DNA of 35,720 nt from Marinibacterium sp. Its GTDB lineage: Bacteria > Pseudomonadota > Alphaproteobacteria > Rhodobacterales > Rhodobacteraceae. The position numbers were made by a program, and so were the translations under genes. The stretch covers positions 1 through 35,720 of the forward strand of contig JAEPNQ010000040.1 in assembly GCA_017643305.1 (NCBI GenBank). Reading direction: 5' to 3'. Position 1 is the first letter of the stretch. Each line of letters begins with the position of its first letter. The notes under the pieces were generated by a model. The model ran no database searches. It was not told the origin of the DNA and saw only the letters and a list, made by a program, of their open reading frames with translations. Of this stretch, positions 1-9,416 are shown in pieces.

Positions 1-357
1 AACGAAGACCGAGATTTTGCCGCCTCTGTCGGGATCCGGATCATCCCGATCGAAGAGTTTCAGGCGCGCGGCGTGCACAGCGTGATGGAAGAGGCCCGCG
101 AGATCGTGGGCCATAGCGATACGTACATCTCCTACGATATCGATTTCGTTGACCCGACCTTTGCCCCCGGCACGGGCACGCCGGAAGTTGGTGGGCCGAA
201 TTCCTACCAAGCCATTCAGGTCGTCCGCGAACTTGCAGGCGTGAACATCGCCGGGGCGGATCTGGTGGAAGTTTCTCCGCCCTTCGATCAAAGCGGCGGT
301 ACCGCGTTCCTGGGCGCGTCGATCATGTTTGAGCTTCTATGTGTTATGGCGGCTTAG
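1..357 (+). CDS. Agmatinase-family ureohydrolase, C-terminal part (5' truncated by window edge)
   Basis: The reading frame is open from base 1, so only the C-terminal 118 residues are present. Ureohydrolases hydrolyse guanidino compounds such as agmatine, arginine, guanidinobutyrate or guanidinopropionate to urea plus an amine, using a binuclear Mn centre. The diagnostic motif SYDIDFVDPTFAPGTGTPE supplies the DxD metal ligands and the C-terminal signature of the family, and the closing DLVEVSPPFD and FELLC segments match the end of agmatinases. The substrate cannot be fixed without the N-terminal half, so no gene symbol is given. It is on the same strand as the dioxygenase that starts 322 bases later, but no link between them is evident. 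Confidence 0.9.
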   Translation, partial: NEDRDFAASVGIRIIPIEEFQARGVHSVMEEAREIVGHSDTYISYDIDFVDPTFAPGTGTPEVGGPNSYQAIQVVRELAGVNIAGADLVEVSPPFDQSGGTAFLGASIMFELLCVMAA

Positions 358-679
358 GTCTGCAGACGCTGCGGTTTGCCGAAGTCCAGCCGCAGGCTTG
401 GACGGCAGGGCGGATATCCGACCGCCAGAGATCGTCAGCAATCTGATGATGGTCACGCTGGCAAGTATCGTCAGAGGCGCGGGTGGCGTCGCCCTGGCCT
501 ATCTTTACGCGTTTCTTGGCGGGCGGCGGCATTGATATGCCAGATGTGCTATGGCCTGATTGGCAGGGCGGGGCAGAGGCTTCGTTCTTAACATCGTCCA
601 CCGTCTGGTCGGCAGAGAGCCACGGCTTTGCGCAGTGCCGGGTTCTGACCGCGATCATTGCACAGTAAGAGAGACCAAC
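358..679. other. Intergenic stretch, no recognisable gene
   Basis: This lies between the ureohydrolase and the dioxygenase. Short open frames exist on both strands, including a frame ending at 535 with a hydrophobic run (VSNLMMVTLASIVRG, then ALAYLYAFLGG), but none has a convincing start, ribosome-binding site or family match. The long reverse-strand frame across here and the dioxygenase (344-1441) looks like a shadow of the coding strand. The hydrophobic stretch could be a decayed membrane-protein gene, but this is only a guess. Confidence 0.35.
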
Positions 680-1522
680 ATGACAAAAGAAAGTCACTTC
701 ACCGAGCGAGGCTCCGCCGAGGCGGTGAACGCGCGCATGGGTGACGACATCAACCCTCGCCTGGCGGAAGTTATGGCATCGTTGGTCCGGCACCTCCATG
801 CCTTCGCCAAGGACGTTGACCTGTCGCAGGACGAATGGGAACTGGCCATCGATTTCCTGACGCGGACCGGGCAGATTTGTTCGGAAGAACGGCAGGAATT
901 CATCCTTCTTTCTGACACGCTCGGCTTTTCCATGCTGGTGGATGCGATAAACAATCGCCGTCCATCCGGCGCCACGGAGAACACTGTATTCGGCCCGTTC
1001 CATGTGGACGGCGCGCCCATCAGGAAAATGGGTGACAACATCTGTTTCGATGGCAAGGGGGAAAGCTGCCTCTACCAGGGCTGTGTGCTTGACCGCGCCG
1101 GCGTACCGATAGAGGGCGCAATAGTGGATGTCTGGTCGGACAATGCCGACGGGTACTACGACGTGCAGCAGCCCGATGTTCAACCGAAATTCAATAACCG
1201 TGGTCGCTTCATCACTGGGGCGGACGGGGTCTACCGTTTTGTCGGGATCAAACCCGTCAGCTATCCGATCCCGGATGACGGGCCGGTGGGCAAGATGCTC
1301 GCCGCACTGGGGCGTCATCCCAATCGCCCCGCGCATCTGCATTTTCTGGTGACCGCGCAGGGCTACCAGAAGATCGTGACGCATATTTTCGACGGAAAGG
1401 ACAAATGGCTGGCTTCGGATGCAGTGTTCGGCGTGAAGCAATCGCTGATCGCCCCGTTTGAGCCCGTTGAGGGCGACACCAAATGGCGTGCGGATTTCGA
1501 CTTTGTCATGTGCGAGATGTAA
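680..1522 (+). CDS. Intradiol ring-cleavage dioxygenase, hydroxyquinol 1,2-dioxygenase type
   Basis: The 280-residue product is a non-haem Fe(III) intradiol dioxygenase, which opens a catechol or hydroxyquinol ring between its hydroxyls to give (maleylacetate) muconate-type products in aromatic catabolism. An N-terminal helical dimerisation domain (about residues 20-100) precedes the catalytic beta-sandwich. The four iron ligands are visible: Tyr160 in DGYYDVQ, Tyr195 in KPVSYPIPDDG, and His219/His221 in RPAHLHF. The DVQ and PVSYPIPDDGPVGKML wording resembles hydroxyquinol 1,2-dioxygenases more than plain catechol enzymes; this is from family memory. The ATG at 680 follows AGAGA and begins where homologues begin; the open frame continues upstream without support. 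No maleylacetate reductase or hydroxylase partner is in the window, so its pathway is not shown locally. Confidence 0.88.
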   Translation: MTKESHFTERGSAEAVNARMGDDINPRLAEVMASLVRHLHAFAKDVDLSQDEWELAIDFLTRTGQICSEERQEFILLSDTLGFSMLVDAINNRRPSGATENTVFGPFHVDGAPIRKMGDNICFDGKGESCLYQGCVLDRAGVPIEGAIVDVWSDNADGYYDVQQPDVQPKFNNRGRFITGADGVYRFVGIKPVSYPIPDDGPVGKMLAALGRHPNRPAHLHFLVTAQGYQKIVTHIFDGKDKWLASDAVFGVKQSLIAPFEPVEGDTKWRADFDFVMCEM

Positions 1523-1862
1523 GCACCCCCTGCGTCTGCCGCGTACCTGCCAAAAGGACGGCCAATTTCAGGCAGAGTGCAGCGAACGACCGGATGTTGC
1601 TTTCTGAGCTACTGTCCGTCGTCAGGGATTTTGGGACCTTCCGGCACTCTTGCGCGCGGGCCGGAAAGCTCAAGAGGAAGGGATCGTTTCCAAGAACATC
1701 AAATTCATAGCCAGTCCCGGCGATGCGGGCGAAGTTGACCTGCTTTTGGCATCCGGCCTCATGCAAAATCTAGATATCTCATTCACTGAGCTTTTGGACC
1801 AGATGGCAGAGCGCCCGCGTTGGATACCCTTGAACACAGTGGCGACACACCCAGGCATACCT
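1523..1862. other. Intergenic stretch with one weak TTG-started ORF (1650-1889)
   Basis: This is the space between the dioxygenase and the convergent hydrolase. A 79-codon forward frame from TTG at 1650 contains the protein-like text IKFIASPGDAGEVDLLLASG and ends inside the 3' end of the hydrolase gene. It has no good ribosome-binding site, and I recognise no family. It may be a gene remnant or chance. Confidence 0.3.
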
Positions 1863-2978
1863 TCAGCGGCTAGGGGTGATGTCCTTTGAGAACGGTACCG
1901 ACTTGTCGCGCATTGGAATTTTCAGCGGTGCGGCCAACCCTTTGAAATCGACATTTTTAAAGTCAACGCTGCGCAAGTTGGGGTTCATACTGGTATAGAA
2001 GTACGCCTTCAGGTTTCGCAGGTCATAGGATACCGTGTACTGGGTTCCTCCGTACTTTAGAACTTCCAATTCGGCTGGATTTAGCTTTTCATCCGTCGCT
2101 TCCATGGGAAGCTGGAAGTTGGCGAGGATGCGGATAGCCTCGTGTACCGTGTCTTCCCCTCCATCAGTTGGACGGGATGTCTGGGTCCAGGCCAGCGCGC
2201 GGATGAAACGTGATGGTGGCGTGAAGTCTCCGGGCAAACCCAACATCCCGGTTCCATACCCGATTGGCGCCAGATCTATCCCGTCGACGCTGACCGAAGG
2301 CCACGCGACGGACCGCATGTTGATGTAGTTCCGCGCATTGTTGATGTGCCAGTCATACGGTGGTGAGTTGGTCAGCACCCCCAAGGTTTTATCGTATATT
2401 TTCATTTCGCCGCCAACAAACTCAACAATGATCTGATCGCCGCTTTTATCGGTTACTGAGAAGTGCACTGGCGCCGGACCGCCAAGCTCTGAGGTCACAA
2501 CGGGCACCACGCGAATTTTTTCTGCCGCCTGCTTAACTTCCGCCACCGATGCGAACTGGCTGAGCATAAAACCAACGAAATCGACCGGAGCCAGGGAGAT
2601 TTCAGCTTTGGCAGGATCATATTCTTGATACGCCGCAAATCCAGGCAGGTAGAGCAGCGAAACGTTCAAACCTTCTGAGTTTATGCCATCGCCAAACAGC
2701 ATCTGATCCATCATGGTCACACCGACAACATCGTATTTGGTGACCCATTTTGCTCCATCTTTGCCATCTGGCATTTTCATTGCTGAGGCGTCAGTGCCGG
2801 CCGGAACAAACGTCATGGCTGGGGACAGATCAAACGTGCCCCACTCCATTGTCCAGGAGGCTACTACCGTACCATCAGCTCCTGTGAGTGTGATAAACGT
2901 GCAAGAGCTTGCAATATCGGCGCCGATGCTGACAAACCCGGCAACAGCTATGCCACAAAGATTTTGCAAAAAACTCAT
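1863..2978 (-). CDS. Exported linear amide C-N hydrolase (choloylglycine hydrolase / penicillin V acylase family)
   Basis: The 371-residue product belongs to the Ntn-hydrolase family that cleaves linear amide bonds (bile-salt hydrolases, penicillin V acylases, acyl-homoserine-lactone acylase relatives). A hydrophobic signal peptide (residues 1-25) is followed directly by Cys26 in IASSC-TFITL, which would become the N-terminal nucleophile after processing. Later family features include the Asn-rich NSPPYDWHINNARNY segment and a C-terminal STMNPNLR-like region (TSMNPNLR). I chose the ATG at 2978 because AAGGGGG lies just upstream; the frame also has an ATG at 3029. Export points to a periplasmic role. 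The natural substrate cannot be read from the sequence; bile salts are unlikely in a marine organism, and N-acyl amino acids or N-acyl-homoserine lactones are possible. Confidence 0.85.
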   Translation of the reverse strand: MSFLQNLCGIAVAGFVSIGADIASSCTFITLTGADGTVVASWTMEWGTFDLSPAMTFVPAGTDASAMKMPDGKDGAKWVTKYDVVGVTMMDQMLFGDGINSEGLNVSLLYLPGFAAYQEYDPAKAEISLAPVDFVGFMLSQFASVAEVKQAAEKIRVVPVVTSELGGPAPVHFSVTDKSGDQIIVEFVGGEMKIYDKTLGVLTNSPPYDWHINNARNYINMRSVAWPSVSVDGIDLAPIGYGTGMLGLPGDFTPPSRFIRALAWTQTSRPTDGGEDTVHEAIRILANFQLPMEATDEKLNPAELEVLKYGGTQYTVSYDLRNLKAYFYTSMNPNLRSVDFKNVDFKGLAAPLKIPMRDKSVPFSKDITPSR

Positions 2979-3403
2979 TTGTACCCCCTTGTTCGACATG
3001 CTCAAAGCAGCCGAACTGTTACCAGTCAAAACACCTTTTTGGGTTCAATATGAACCCTCCGAGGGTGCTGTACGCAGCGCACCTCTTGCCTGCCACTTTA
3101 ACGCAAAGTGCGCGCCGGTCGATAGCATCGACCAAGTATGGCCGCTTTCTATTGATCGCCCGAGGCTCGTTCCGGTCGATCGAACCGATCTCAAAGGGGC
3201 TTGGTTCGGCAAAGTGATGTGGCAGCCGCAGGTGCGTCTTTTCGAGGTTTTGTGGATTTTGATGGATAAACTGCGATTTCGGGGCTGAGGCGCGCTGTAG
3301 CCTGGCCAAGCGAACGCACGGCTTTCAGGCAGGCTGAAAAGGCCTGCTGAACGGACCTGAATTTGAAGACCCCGGGCCGCAAAGCGCCGCCCGGGGCAGC
3401 GTC
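2979..3403. other. Intergenic region with small hairpins upstream of the hydrolase
   Basis: No gene is supported here. It holds the upstream region of the hydrolase (minus strand) and the end of ilvC transcription. Two compact inverted repeats are visible: CACTTT-AACGC-AAAGTG at 3094-3110 and GGTCGAT-AGC-ATCGACC at 3117-3133. They sit about 120-155 bases upstream of the hydrolase start and could be operator sites or an RNA structure. Reverse frames reaching 3446 are shadows without a start signal. Confidence 0.4.
3370..3396 (-). terminator. Putative Rho-independent terminator of ilvC
   Basis: On the minus strand, 8 bases after the ilvC stop codon, an 8-bp GC stem (CCCCGGGC / GCCCGGGG) encloses an 11-base loop and is followed by TCTTC. 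The stem is strong but the U-tract is poor. Confidence 0.6.
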
Positions 3404-4555
<1,152 letters not shown>

Positions 4556-5011
4556 ATGCTCGACGATATGGATCGCCGCATTCTGCGACAGTACCAGGCT
4601 GAGCCGGAGATGACCGTGGCCGATCTGGCCGAGCGCTGCGGGTTGACCCAGGCTACCTGCTGGCGGCGGCTGGAGGCGATGCGCGCTGGCGGCGTGATCG
4701 AAGGTTTGGAGGCGGTGATCGACTGGGCCGCTTTGGGTTATTCGGTGGAGGTGTCCTTGCGCATCACGCTGGAGAAAAGCGTGGCGCGCGCCTTTGATGA
4801 ATTTCTGGCTGCGGCGCGGGAGATCCCGGAGGTTGTGGAGATCCAGACCTTCCTGGGCAGGGTCGATGTGCGGCTCAGCGTGGGTGCTCGCGACCTTCCG
4901 CATTATCAGGCGATCTATCGTGATCGCATCCTGACCCTGCCGCACATCGCCGATATCGAAGCGCTGATGCATATCGCGCGGGTCAAGACAGACGAAGCGT
5001 TGCCGGTATGA
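4556..5011 (+). CDS. Lrp/AsnC family transcriptional regulator (first of a tandem pair)
   Basis: The 151-residue protein has an N-terminal winged helix-turn-helix (TVADLAERCGLTQATCWRRL, about residues 20-39) and a C-terminal RAM/AsnC ligand-binding domain (about 65-150). These proteins bind DNA as oligomers and sense amino acids. The ATG at 4556 gives the usual family length with GGTGGA about 9 bases upstream; an upstream in-frame start at 4448 would add an atypical hydrophobic tail. Its stop overlaps the start of the next gene by four bases (ATGA), so the two are probably translated together and may form a hetero-oligomer. Divergent from ilvC. Confidence 0.92.
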   Translation: MLDDMDRRILRQYQAEPEMTVADLAERCGLTQATCWRRLEAMRAGGVIEGLEAVIDWAALGYSVEVSLRITLEKSVARAFDEFLAAAREIPEVVEIQTFLGRVDVRLSVGARDLPHYQAIYRDRILTLPHIADIEALMHIARVKTDEALPV

Positions 5012-5466
5012 TCGCGCTTGATGAGACAGACCGCCACTTGCTGCGCCTGCTGGTGCGGGATGCGACCCAAAGCGCGGGCGCGCTGGGCCGGATCGTGGGG
5101 CTTAGCCAGCCCGCGGCCTGGCGGCGGATCAAACGGCTGGAAGACGCTGGAGTGATCGCAGGCCGTCGTCTTCGCCTGAACGCAGGAGCGTTGGGGTTTG
5201 GCGTGACGGTGTTCCTGGGTGTGAAACTGGCACGCAAAGGGCAGGTTAGCCTGGCTGATTTCGAACGCGCCGTCAGCGCCATCCCCGAGGTGCAGACGGT
5301 GGAGCATGTGCTTGGCCTCTATGATTTCCGCCTGCGCGTGGTGGCCCGCGACCTTCCGGATTTCGAACGCGTGCTGCGGCGTCGGATTATGACACTGCCG
5401 GGGGCAGGGGAGGTTGAAGCCAATGTGCTGCTTTCCGAAGAGCGTCGGCCGGGGCCGATTGGCTAA
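5008..5466 (+). CDS. Lrp/AsnC family transcriptional regulator (second of a tandem pair)
   Basis: The 152-residue product has the same layout as its upstream neighbour: winged helix-turn-helix near the N-terminus (GALGRIVGLSQPAAWRRIKR) and an AsnC/RAM sensor domain. It starts at the ATG overlapping the preceding stop by four bases. It is clearly diverged from its neighbour, so this is not a recent duplication. The class V aminotransferase begins 95 bases downstream on the same strand and may be in the same transcript; amino acid metabolism is a natural target for both regulators. Confidence 0.92.
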   Translation: MIALDETDRHLLRLLVRDATQSAGALGRIVGLSQPAAWRRIKRLEDAGVIAGRRLRLNAGALGFGVTVFLGVKLARKGQVSLADFERAVSAIPEVQTVEHVLGLYDFRLRVVARDLPDFERVLRRRIMTLPGAGEVEANVLLSEERRPGPIG

Positions 5467-5561
5467 GAAATTTGGGCCAGGCCGCACGGCTTGGACATTG
5501 TGCCGCCTGTGCAAGGTCTATCGGGCCCGGTAGGCTTGCAGCAAACATAGAGGAACATGCC

Positions 5562-6689
5562 ATGCCAGCATTGCTTGAAACCGTAGACCCGGACGGTTTG
5601 GAGGAATTCTCCGTCGTCTTCACCGACCGCTCGCTCAACCACATGTCCGCCACCTTTCAGCAGGTGATGCGCGACATCTCGGATATGCTCTGCGACGTTT
5701 ACAATGCAGACGGCGTCGCCATCATACCAGGTGGTGGCACTTTTGCGATGGAAGCCGTGGCGCGCCAGTTCGCAGGTGGGAACCGGGTGCTGGTGGTACG
5801 CAACGGCTGGTTCTCCTACCGATGGTCGCAGATCATAGAAAGCGGCAACCTGACCGCAGGGGTCACTGTGCTGAAGGCGCGTCAGACCGGCAATGCCAGC
5901 CCGTCGCCCTTCAGCCCTGCGCCCATCGAAGAGGTGGTAGAGGCGATCCGCACCCAAAGACCCGAAGTTGTCTTTGCCCCGCATGTTGAAACCTCCGCGG
6001 GGGTGATCCTGCCGGATGATTATATCACTGCCATGGCCGCCGCCGCGCATGAGGTGGGCGCTCTTATGGTGCTTGATTGCATCGCCAGCGGTGCGGCCTG
6101 GGTGGACATGAAAGCCACGGGCGTCGATGTTTTGATCTCCGCGCCCCAGAAAGGGTGGAGCGCGTCACCCTGCGCCGGGCTTGTAATGATGTCCGAACGC
6201 GCGGAAAAGCGCCTGGGCGAAACCGAAAGCGACAGCTTCGTCGCCGACCTGAAGAAGTGGCGCCAGATCATGCAGGCATATGAAACTGGCGGCCATGCCT
6301 ATCACGCGACCATGCCCACGGATGCCCTGCGTGACTTCCGTGATACAATGCTGGAAACTCGTGATTATGGGTTCGAAAAGCTGAAGGACGCGCAATGGGC
6401 GCTGGGCAATGCCGTTCGCGCGATGCTAAAAGACAAAGGCGTCACCTCTGTCGCTGCCGAGGGTTACGGCGCGCCGGGCGTGGTGGTCAGCTTCACCACC
6501 GATGCCGACATCCAGAACGGCAAGAAATTCGCGGCCCAGGGCATGCAGATCGCCGCCGGTGTGCCACTGCAATGTGATGAACCGGCAGATTTCAGCACCT
6601 TCCGGCTTGGCCTCTTTGGGCTCGATAAACTCTATGATGTAGACGGCACCGTTGCACGTCTGAAACGCGTCATCGACCAGGTGCTCTGA
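5562..6689 (+). CDS. Class V PLP-dependent aminotransferase (alanine/serine-glyoxylate type)
   Basis: The 375-residue enzyme belongs to the fold-type I class V aminotransferases. The internal aldimine lysine is Lys197 in LISAPQKGWS, and Asp172 in MVLDC is the residue that contacts the pyridine nitrogen; PGGGTFAMEAV around residues 56-66 binds the cofactor phosphate. The family includes alanine-, serine- and aspartate-glyoxylate aminotransferases and related enzymes; the exact donor cannot be assigned. The ATG at 5562 has AGAGGAA upstream. Its position behind two Lrp-type regulators suggests amino-acid-responsive expression. Confidence 0.88.
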   Translation: MPALLETVDPDGLEEFSVVFTDRSLNHMSATFQQVMRDISDMLCDVYNADGVAIIPGGGTFAMEAVARQFAGGNRVLVVRNGWFSYRWSQIIESGNLTAGVTVLKARQTGNASPSPFSPAPIEEVVEAIRTQRPEVVFAPHVETSAGVILPDDYITAMAAAAHEVGALMVLDCIASGAAWVDMKATGVDVLISAPQKGWSASPCAGLVMMSERAEKRLGETESDSFVADLKKWRQIMQAYETGGHAYHATMPTDALRDFRDTMLETRDYGFEKLKDAQWALGNAVRAMLKDKGVTSVAAEGYGAPGVVVSFTTDADIQNGKKFAAQGMQIAAGVPLQCDEPADFSTFRLGLFGLDKLYDVDGTVARLKRVIDQVL

Positions 6690-6767
6690 CCCACCCTTCT
6701 GCTGTTTGAAGATACCTTGGGGTCTGGGGGTGAAATCCCCAGACAACCCCTTCAACACAAGTGACGT

Positions 6768-7973
6768 TCAGGTCGCCCCCAACCCCATGCGCATCAGCAT
6801 CTGCCGTACCGGAGGCAGGGCATAGAGTGCGCCGATTCCCGTGGCCCGCAGACTTTGCAGCGGCGTTGCCCCAGCCCTGGAGGCGCGGTTAAGCAGGTTG
6901 ATTCCGGCCACCCGCGTCCGCATGTCGCTGATGCGGGCGCTGTGATAGGCCTCCAGCATCGCGGCATCGCCCAGCCCCTCGGGCCGGGCCGTGGCCAAAT
7001 CGCGTAAGGCGCGCAGATCAGCCAGTGACATGTTCAGACCCTGCGCGCCAATGGGGGGCATCACATGGGCGGCCTCAGCCAGCAGCGCGATGCGCTGGCC
7101 GCTCAGCCGGTCTGCGACCTGGCTGATGATAGGCCAGACCGTGCGACGCGTGGCCAATTTCAGCGGGCCAAAAAGATGCGCAGACCGGTCGGTCATTTCT
7201 GCATCGAACGCGGGCATCGGCAGTGTGGCCAGGCGTTTTACTTCCGGCCCGCTTTCCATCCAGACGATCGCGGAACAGGGCTGACCATCCAGATCTGGCA
7301 AGGGGACCAACGTGAACGGCCCGCCACTGCGGTGGATCTCGGTCGATACATTGCCATGCGGCTCCGAATGCGTCACTGCAAAAGCCAATGCCTTCTGCCC
7401 GTAGCGGGTGGTTTTTACACCGATCCCGGCGGCATCCCGCATCGGCGAATTGCGCCCATCGGCGGCCAGCACCAGCCGCGTGGTCACGCGCGTGCCGTCG
7501 GTTAGGGTCACACGTGCCTCTGCGTCGCGGGTCAGCAGGCCACGTGTGCCGATCCCGCTAAGGAACGTCACGTTGTCCAGCTCTTCGATCCGCGCCAGCA
7601 TCTCCCGGCGCAACAGCCAGTTGGGCAGATTCCAGCCAAACGGCTGGTCGGACAGGTCCGCCGCCCGGAAATCCCGCACAACGCGAAGCGCACCATCGGT
7701 TCCGCTGGCATCCACGATCCGCATGATCTCCAGCGGCATGGCATGTGGGGCCAGTTGCGGCCACAGCCCGCAGTCTTCCAGCAACGCGCGTGCGGGTTGC
7801 AGGAACGCGGTGGTGCGCAGATCGGCGCCTTCGGTGCTGGCATCGGTAATGGGCGGGGCCGGATCGGCGCAGATCACGTCAAACCCGGCGGTGCCTAGCG
7901 TGATGGCCGCGGTCAGCCCGGCCACGCCGCCGCCCGAAATCAGGATATCGCAGTTTTTGTCCATGCCTGACAT
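6768..7973 (-). CDS. UbiH/UbiF/COQ6-family FAD-dependent hydroxylase
   Basis: This 401-residue flavoprotein monooxygenase fits the ubiquinone ring-hydroxylase family. It starts with the FAD-binding GGGVAGLTAAITLG (residues 14-27), has the mid-protein LVLAADGRNSPMRDAAGI (the family's DG motif) and the C-terminal IGAQGLNMSLADLRAL segment that contacts the flavin. Alphaproteobacteria use variable sets of UbiH-like hydroxylases (UbiL, UbiM, UbiH, UbiF), so the position hydroxylated is not predicted. Two close ATGs exist (7973 and 7964); both fit. The HAD phosphatase gene lies upstream on the same strand, 43 bases away. Confidence 0.87.
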   Translation of the reverse strand: MSGMDKNCDILISGGGVAGLTAAITLGTAGFDVICADPAPPITDASTEGADLRTTAFLQPARALLEDCGLWPQLAPHAMPLEIMRIVDASGTDGALRVVRDFRAADLSDQPFGWNLPNWLLRREMLARIEELDNVTFLSGIGTRGLLTRDAEARVTLTDGTRVTTRLVLAADGRNSPMRDAAGIGVKTTRYGQKALAFAVTHSEPHGNVSTEIHRSGGPFTLVPLPDLDGQPCSAIVWMESGPEVKRLATLPMPAFDAEMTDRSAHLFGPLKLATRRTVWPIISQVADRLSGQRIALLAEAAHVMPPIGAQGLNMSLADLRALRDLATARPEGLGDAAMLEAYHSARISDMRTRVAGINLLNRASRAGATPLQSLRATGIGALYALPPVRQMLMRMGLGAT

Positions 7974-8016
7974 TTAGTGCTCAGGCGCGTCCCGCGCCAA
8001 GCGACATCCTGTCCGG

Positions 8017-8661
8017 TCACAGCAGGCACCGCAAGAACGCGGTTAGGTCGTCTGTGTGGAAATGGATGTGATCGGCGTTATGCGGGTCGGGCCCCACCAA
8101 AACTGTGCGCATCCCCATATCATGCGGCGCAGCCAGATTGCGGGGTTCGTCTTCGAACATCGCGGCTTCACTGGGCACAACCCCGTCGGTTGTGAATACC
8201 TCCTCAAACGCCTCGCGTTCGGGTTTGGGCCGAAACCTGGCGTGTTCCACGCCATAGATCGCATCGAACAGCCCGTTCAGCCCGCGTGCGGCTAACACCC
8301 GTTCGGCGTAGGGTGCGGATCCGTTTGTGTAGACAATGCGCCGCCCCGGCAGGGCGCGGATATAGGCGGCCAGCTCGGGATCATGCTCCAGATGGTCCAG
8401 CGAAATGTCGTGAACATCGGTCAGATACGGGGCCGGGTTCACGTCATGTTCACGCATCAGCCCGGCCAGCGTTGTTCCATAGGTGGCCCAGTAATGGCGA
8501 CGCAGGCGGTCGGCCTCGTCACGCTGCACACACAGCGCATCCATAACGTATTGCGTCATGCGCACTTCGATCTGGTCAAACAGCCGCGCCTGGGGTGGGT
8601 ACAGCGTGTTGTCCAGGTCAAAAACCCAATATTTAATATGGGAAAAAGCGTCGCTTGGCAT
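8017..8661 (-). CDS. HAD-family pyrimidine 5'-nucleotidase
   Basis: The 214-residue protein is a HAD hydrolase of the YjjG/SDT1 pyrimidine 5'-nucleotidase group, which dephosphorylates nucleoside monophosphates in the cytoplasm. All four HAD motifs are visible: FDLDNTLY with nucleophile Asp15 and acid Asp17, VYTNGS, the lysine in RPKPE, and the acidic FEDEPRN motif. The helical cap lies between motifs I and II. It is upstream of the UbiH-like gene on the same strand and probably co-transcribed. It is divergent from the GntR gene at 8763. Confidence 0.88.
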   Translation of the reverse strand: MPSDAFSHIKYWVFDLDNTLYPPQARLFDQIEVRMTQYVMDALCVQRDEADRLRRHYWATYGTTLAGLMREHDVNPAPYLTDVHDISLDHLEHDPELAAYIRALPGRRIVYTNGSAPYAERVLAARGLNGLFDAIYGVEHARFRPKPEREAFEEVFTTDGVVPSEAAMFEDEPRNLAAPHDMGMRTVLVGPDPHNADHIHFHTDDLTAFLRCLL

Positions 8662-8762
8662 GCCTAGGACTTAGGTTACATCGGTACTCAAGGCAACGGG
8701 CGACTTGCTTCGAAGCCCCTCTGTCGCCAGACTGTGCTAAATTGCAGGGAGAAAGAGGCAAA

Positions 8763-9416
8763 ATGCCCAGTCAAACGCAAGCGCCGACGGACGCCTATTC
8801 AATGATATTGGAAGCCATCGATGTCGGCGTCTACAAACCGGGCGACCGGCTGGTTGAAAGCGATCTGGCGGAACGGTTCGGCGTATCGCGCACCCCGATC
8901 CGCGAAGCACTGCAGAGACTTGAGACGCAATCGCTTCTGGAACGCGACGGGCGGTCGCTGATTGTGGCCGCGCTGGATCACAACCAGATGGCCGAGCTCT
9001 ACGTCGTACGCCGCGAACTCGAAGGTCTTGCCGCGCGGCTTGCGGCCAAGCATGCCACCGAAGAAGAGGTGCGCGTGCTGCGCGACATGGTTACAGCCGA
9101 TGATGCGCTGGTGGGCGATCCCAGCGCGCTGTCTAGGGCGAATCGCCGGTTTCACAAACAGATCCACCTGGCGTCTCACAACCGCTATCTTGTACAGCAA
9201 CTGGATCTTGTACACCGTACCATGGCGCTGATGGCCACCACGTCGCTGGCGGCCGAAGGGCGGGGGCAGATTGCCCAGGCTGAACATGACCGTATCGTGC
9301 GCGCCATCGAAGACCGTGACGAAGCCGAAGCCGAAGCTGCGCTGCGCGATCACATCTCGATCGCGTTCATGACCCGTCTGCGTCAGGACGCAGAAACGCG
9401 GGACGGTCCGGGCTGA
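8763..9416 (+). CDS. GntR family regulator with FCD ligand-binding domain
   Basis: The 217-residue product has a GntR winged helix-turn-helix (LAERFGVSRTPIREALQRLE, about residues 37-56) and an FCD effector domain with the metal/ligand-binding residues typical of that class (RRFHKQIHLASHN, AEHDRIV, RDHI). FCD-GntR proteins usually respond to carboxylic acids. The ATG at 8763 has AAAGAGG close upstream and fits the family's usual N-terminus, while an upstream frame start at 8655 does not. Its last 50 bases overlap the 3' end of the convergent glycosyltransferase gene. Its target is not evident from context. Confidence 0.93.
   Translation: MPSQTQAPTDAYSMILEAIDVGVYKPGDRLVESDLAERFGVSRTPIREALQRLETQSLLERDGRSLIVAALDHNQMAELYVVRRELEGLAARLAAKHATEEEVRVLRDMVTADDALVGDPSALSRANRRFHKQIHLASHNRYLVQQLDLVHRTMALMATTSLAAEGRGQIAQAEHDRIVRAIEDRDEAEAEAALRDHISIAFMTRLRQDAETRDGPG

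Noticed and set aside
344-1441. Long reverse-strand ORF (365 codons) opposite the dioxygenase
   Set aside because: It mirrors the codon pattern of the clearly recognisable dioxygenase on the other strand, lacks any family motif and has no ribosome-binding site; high GC produces such shadows.
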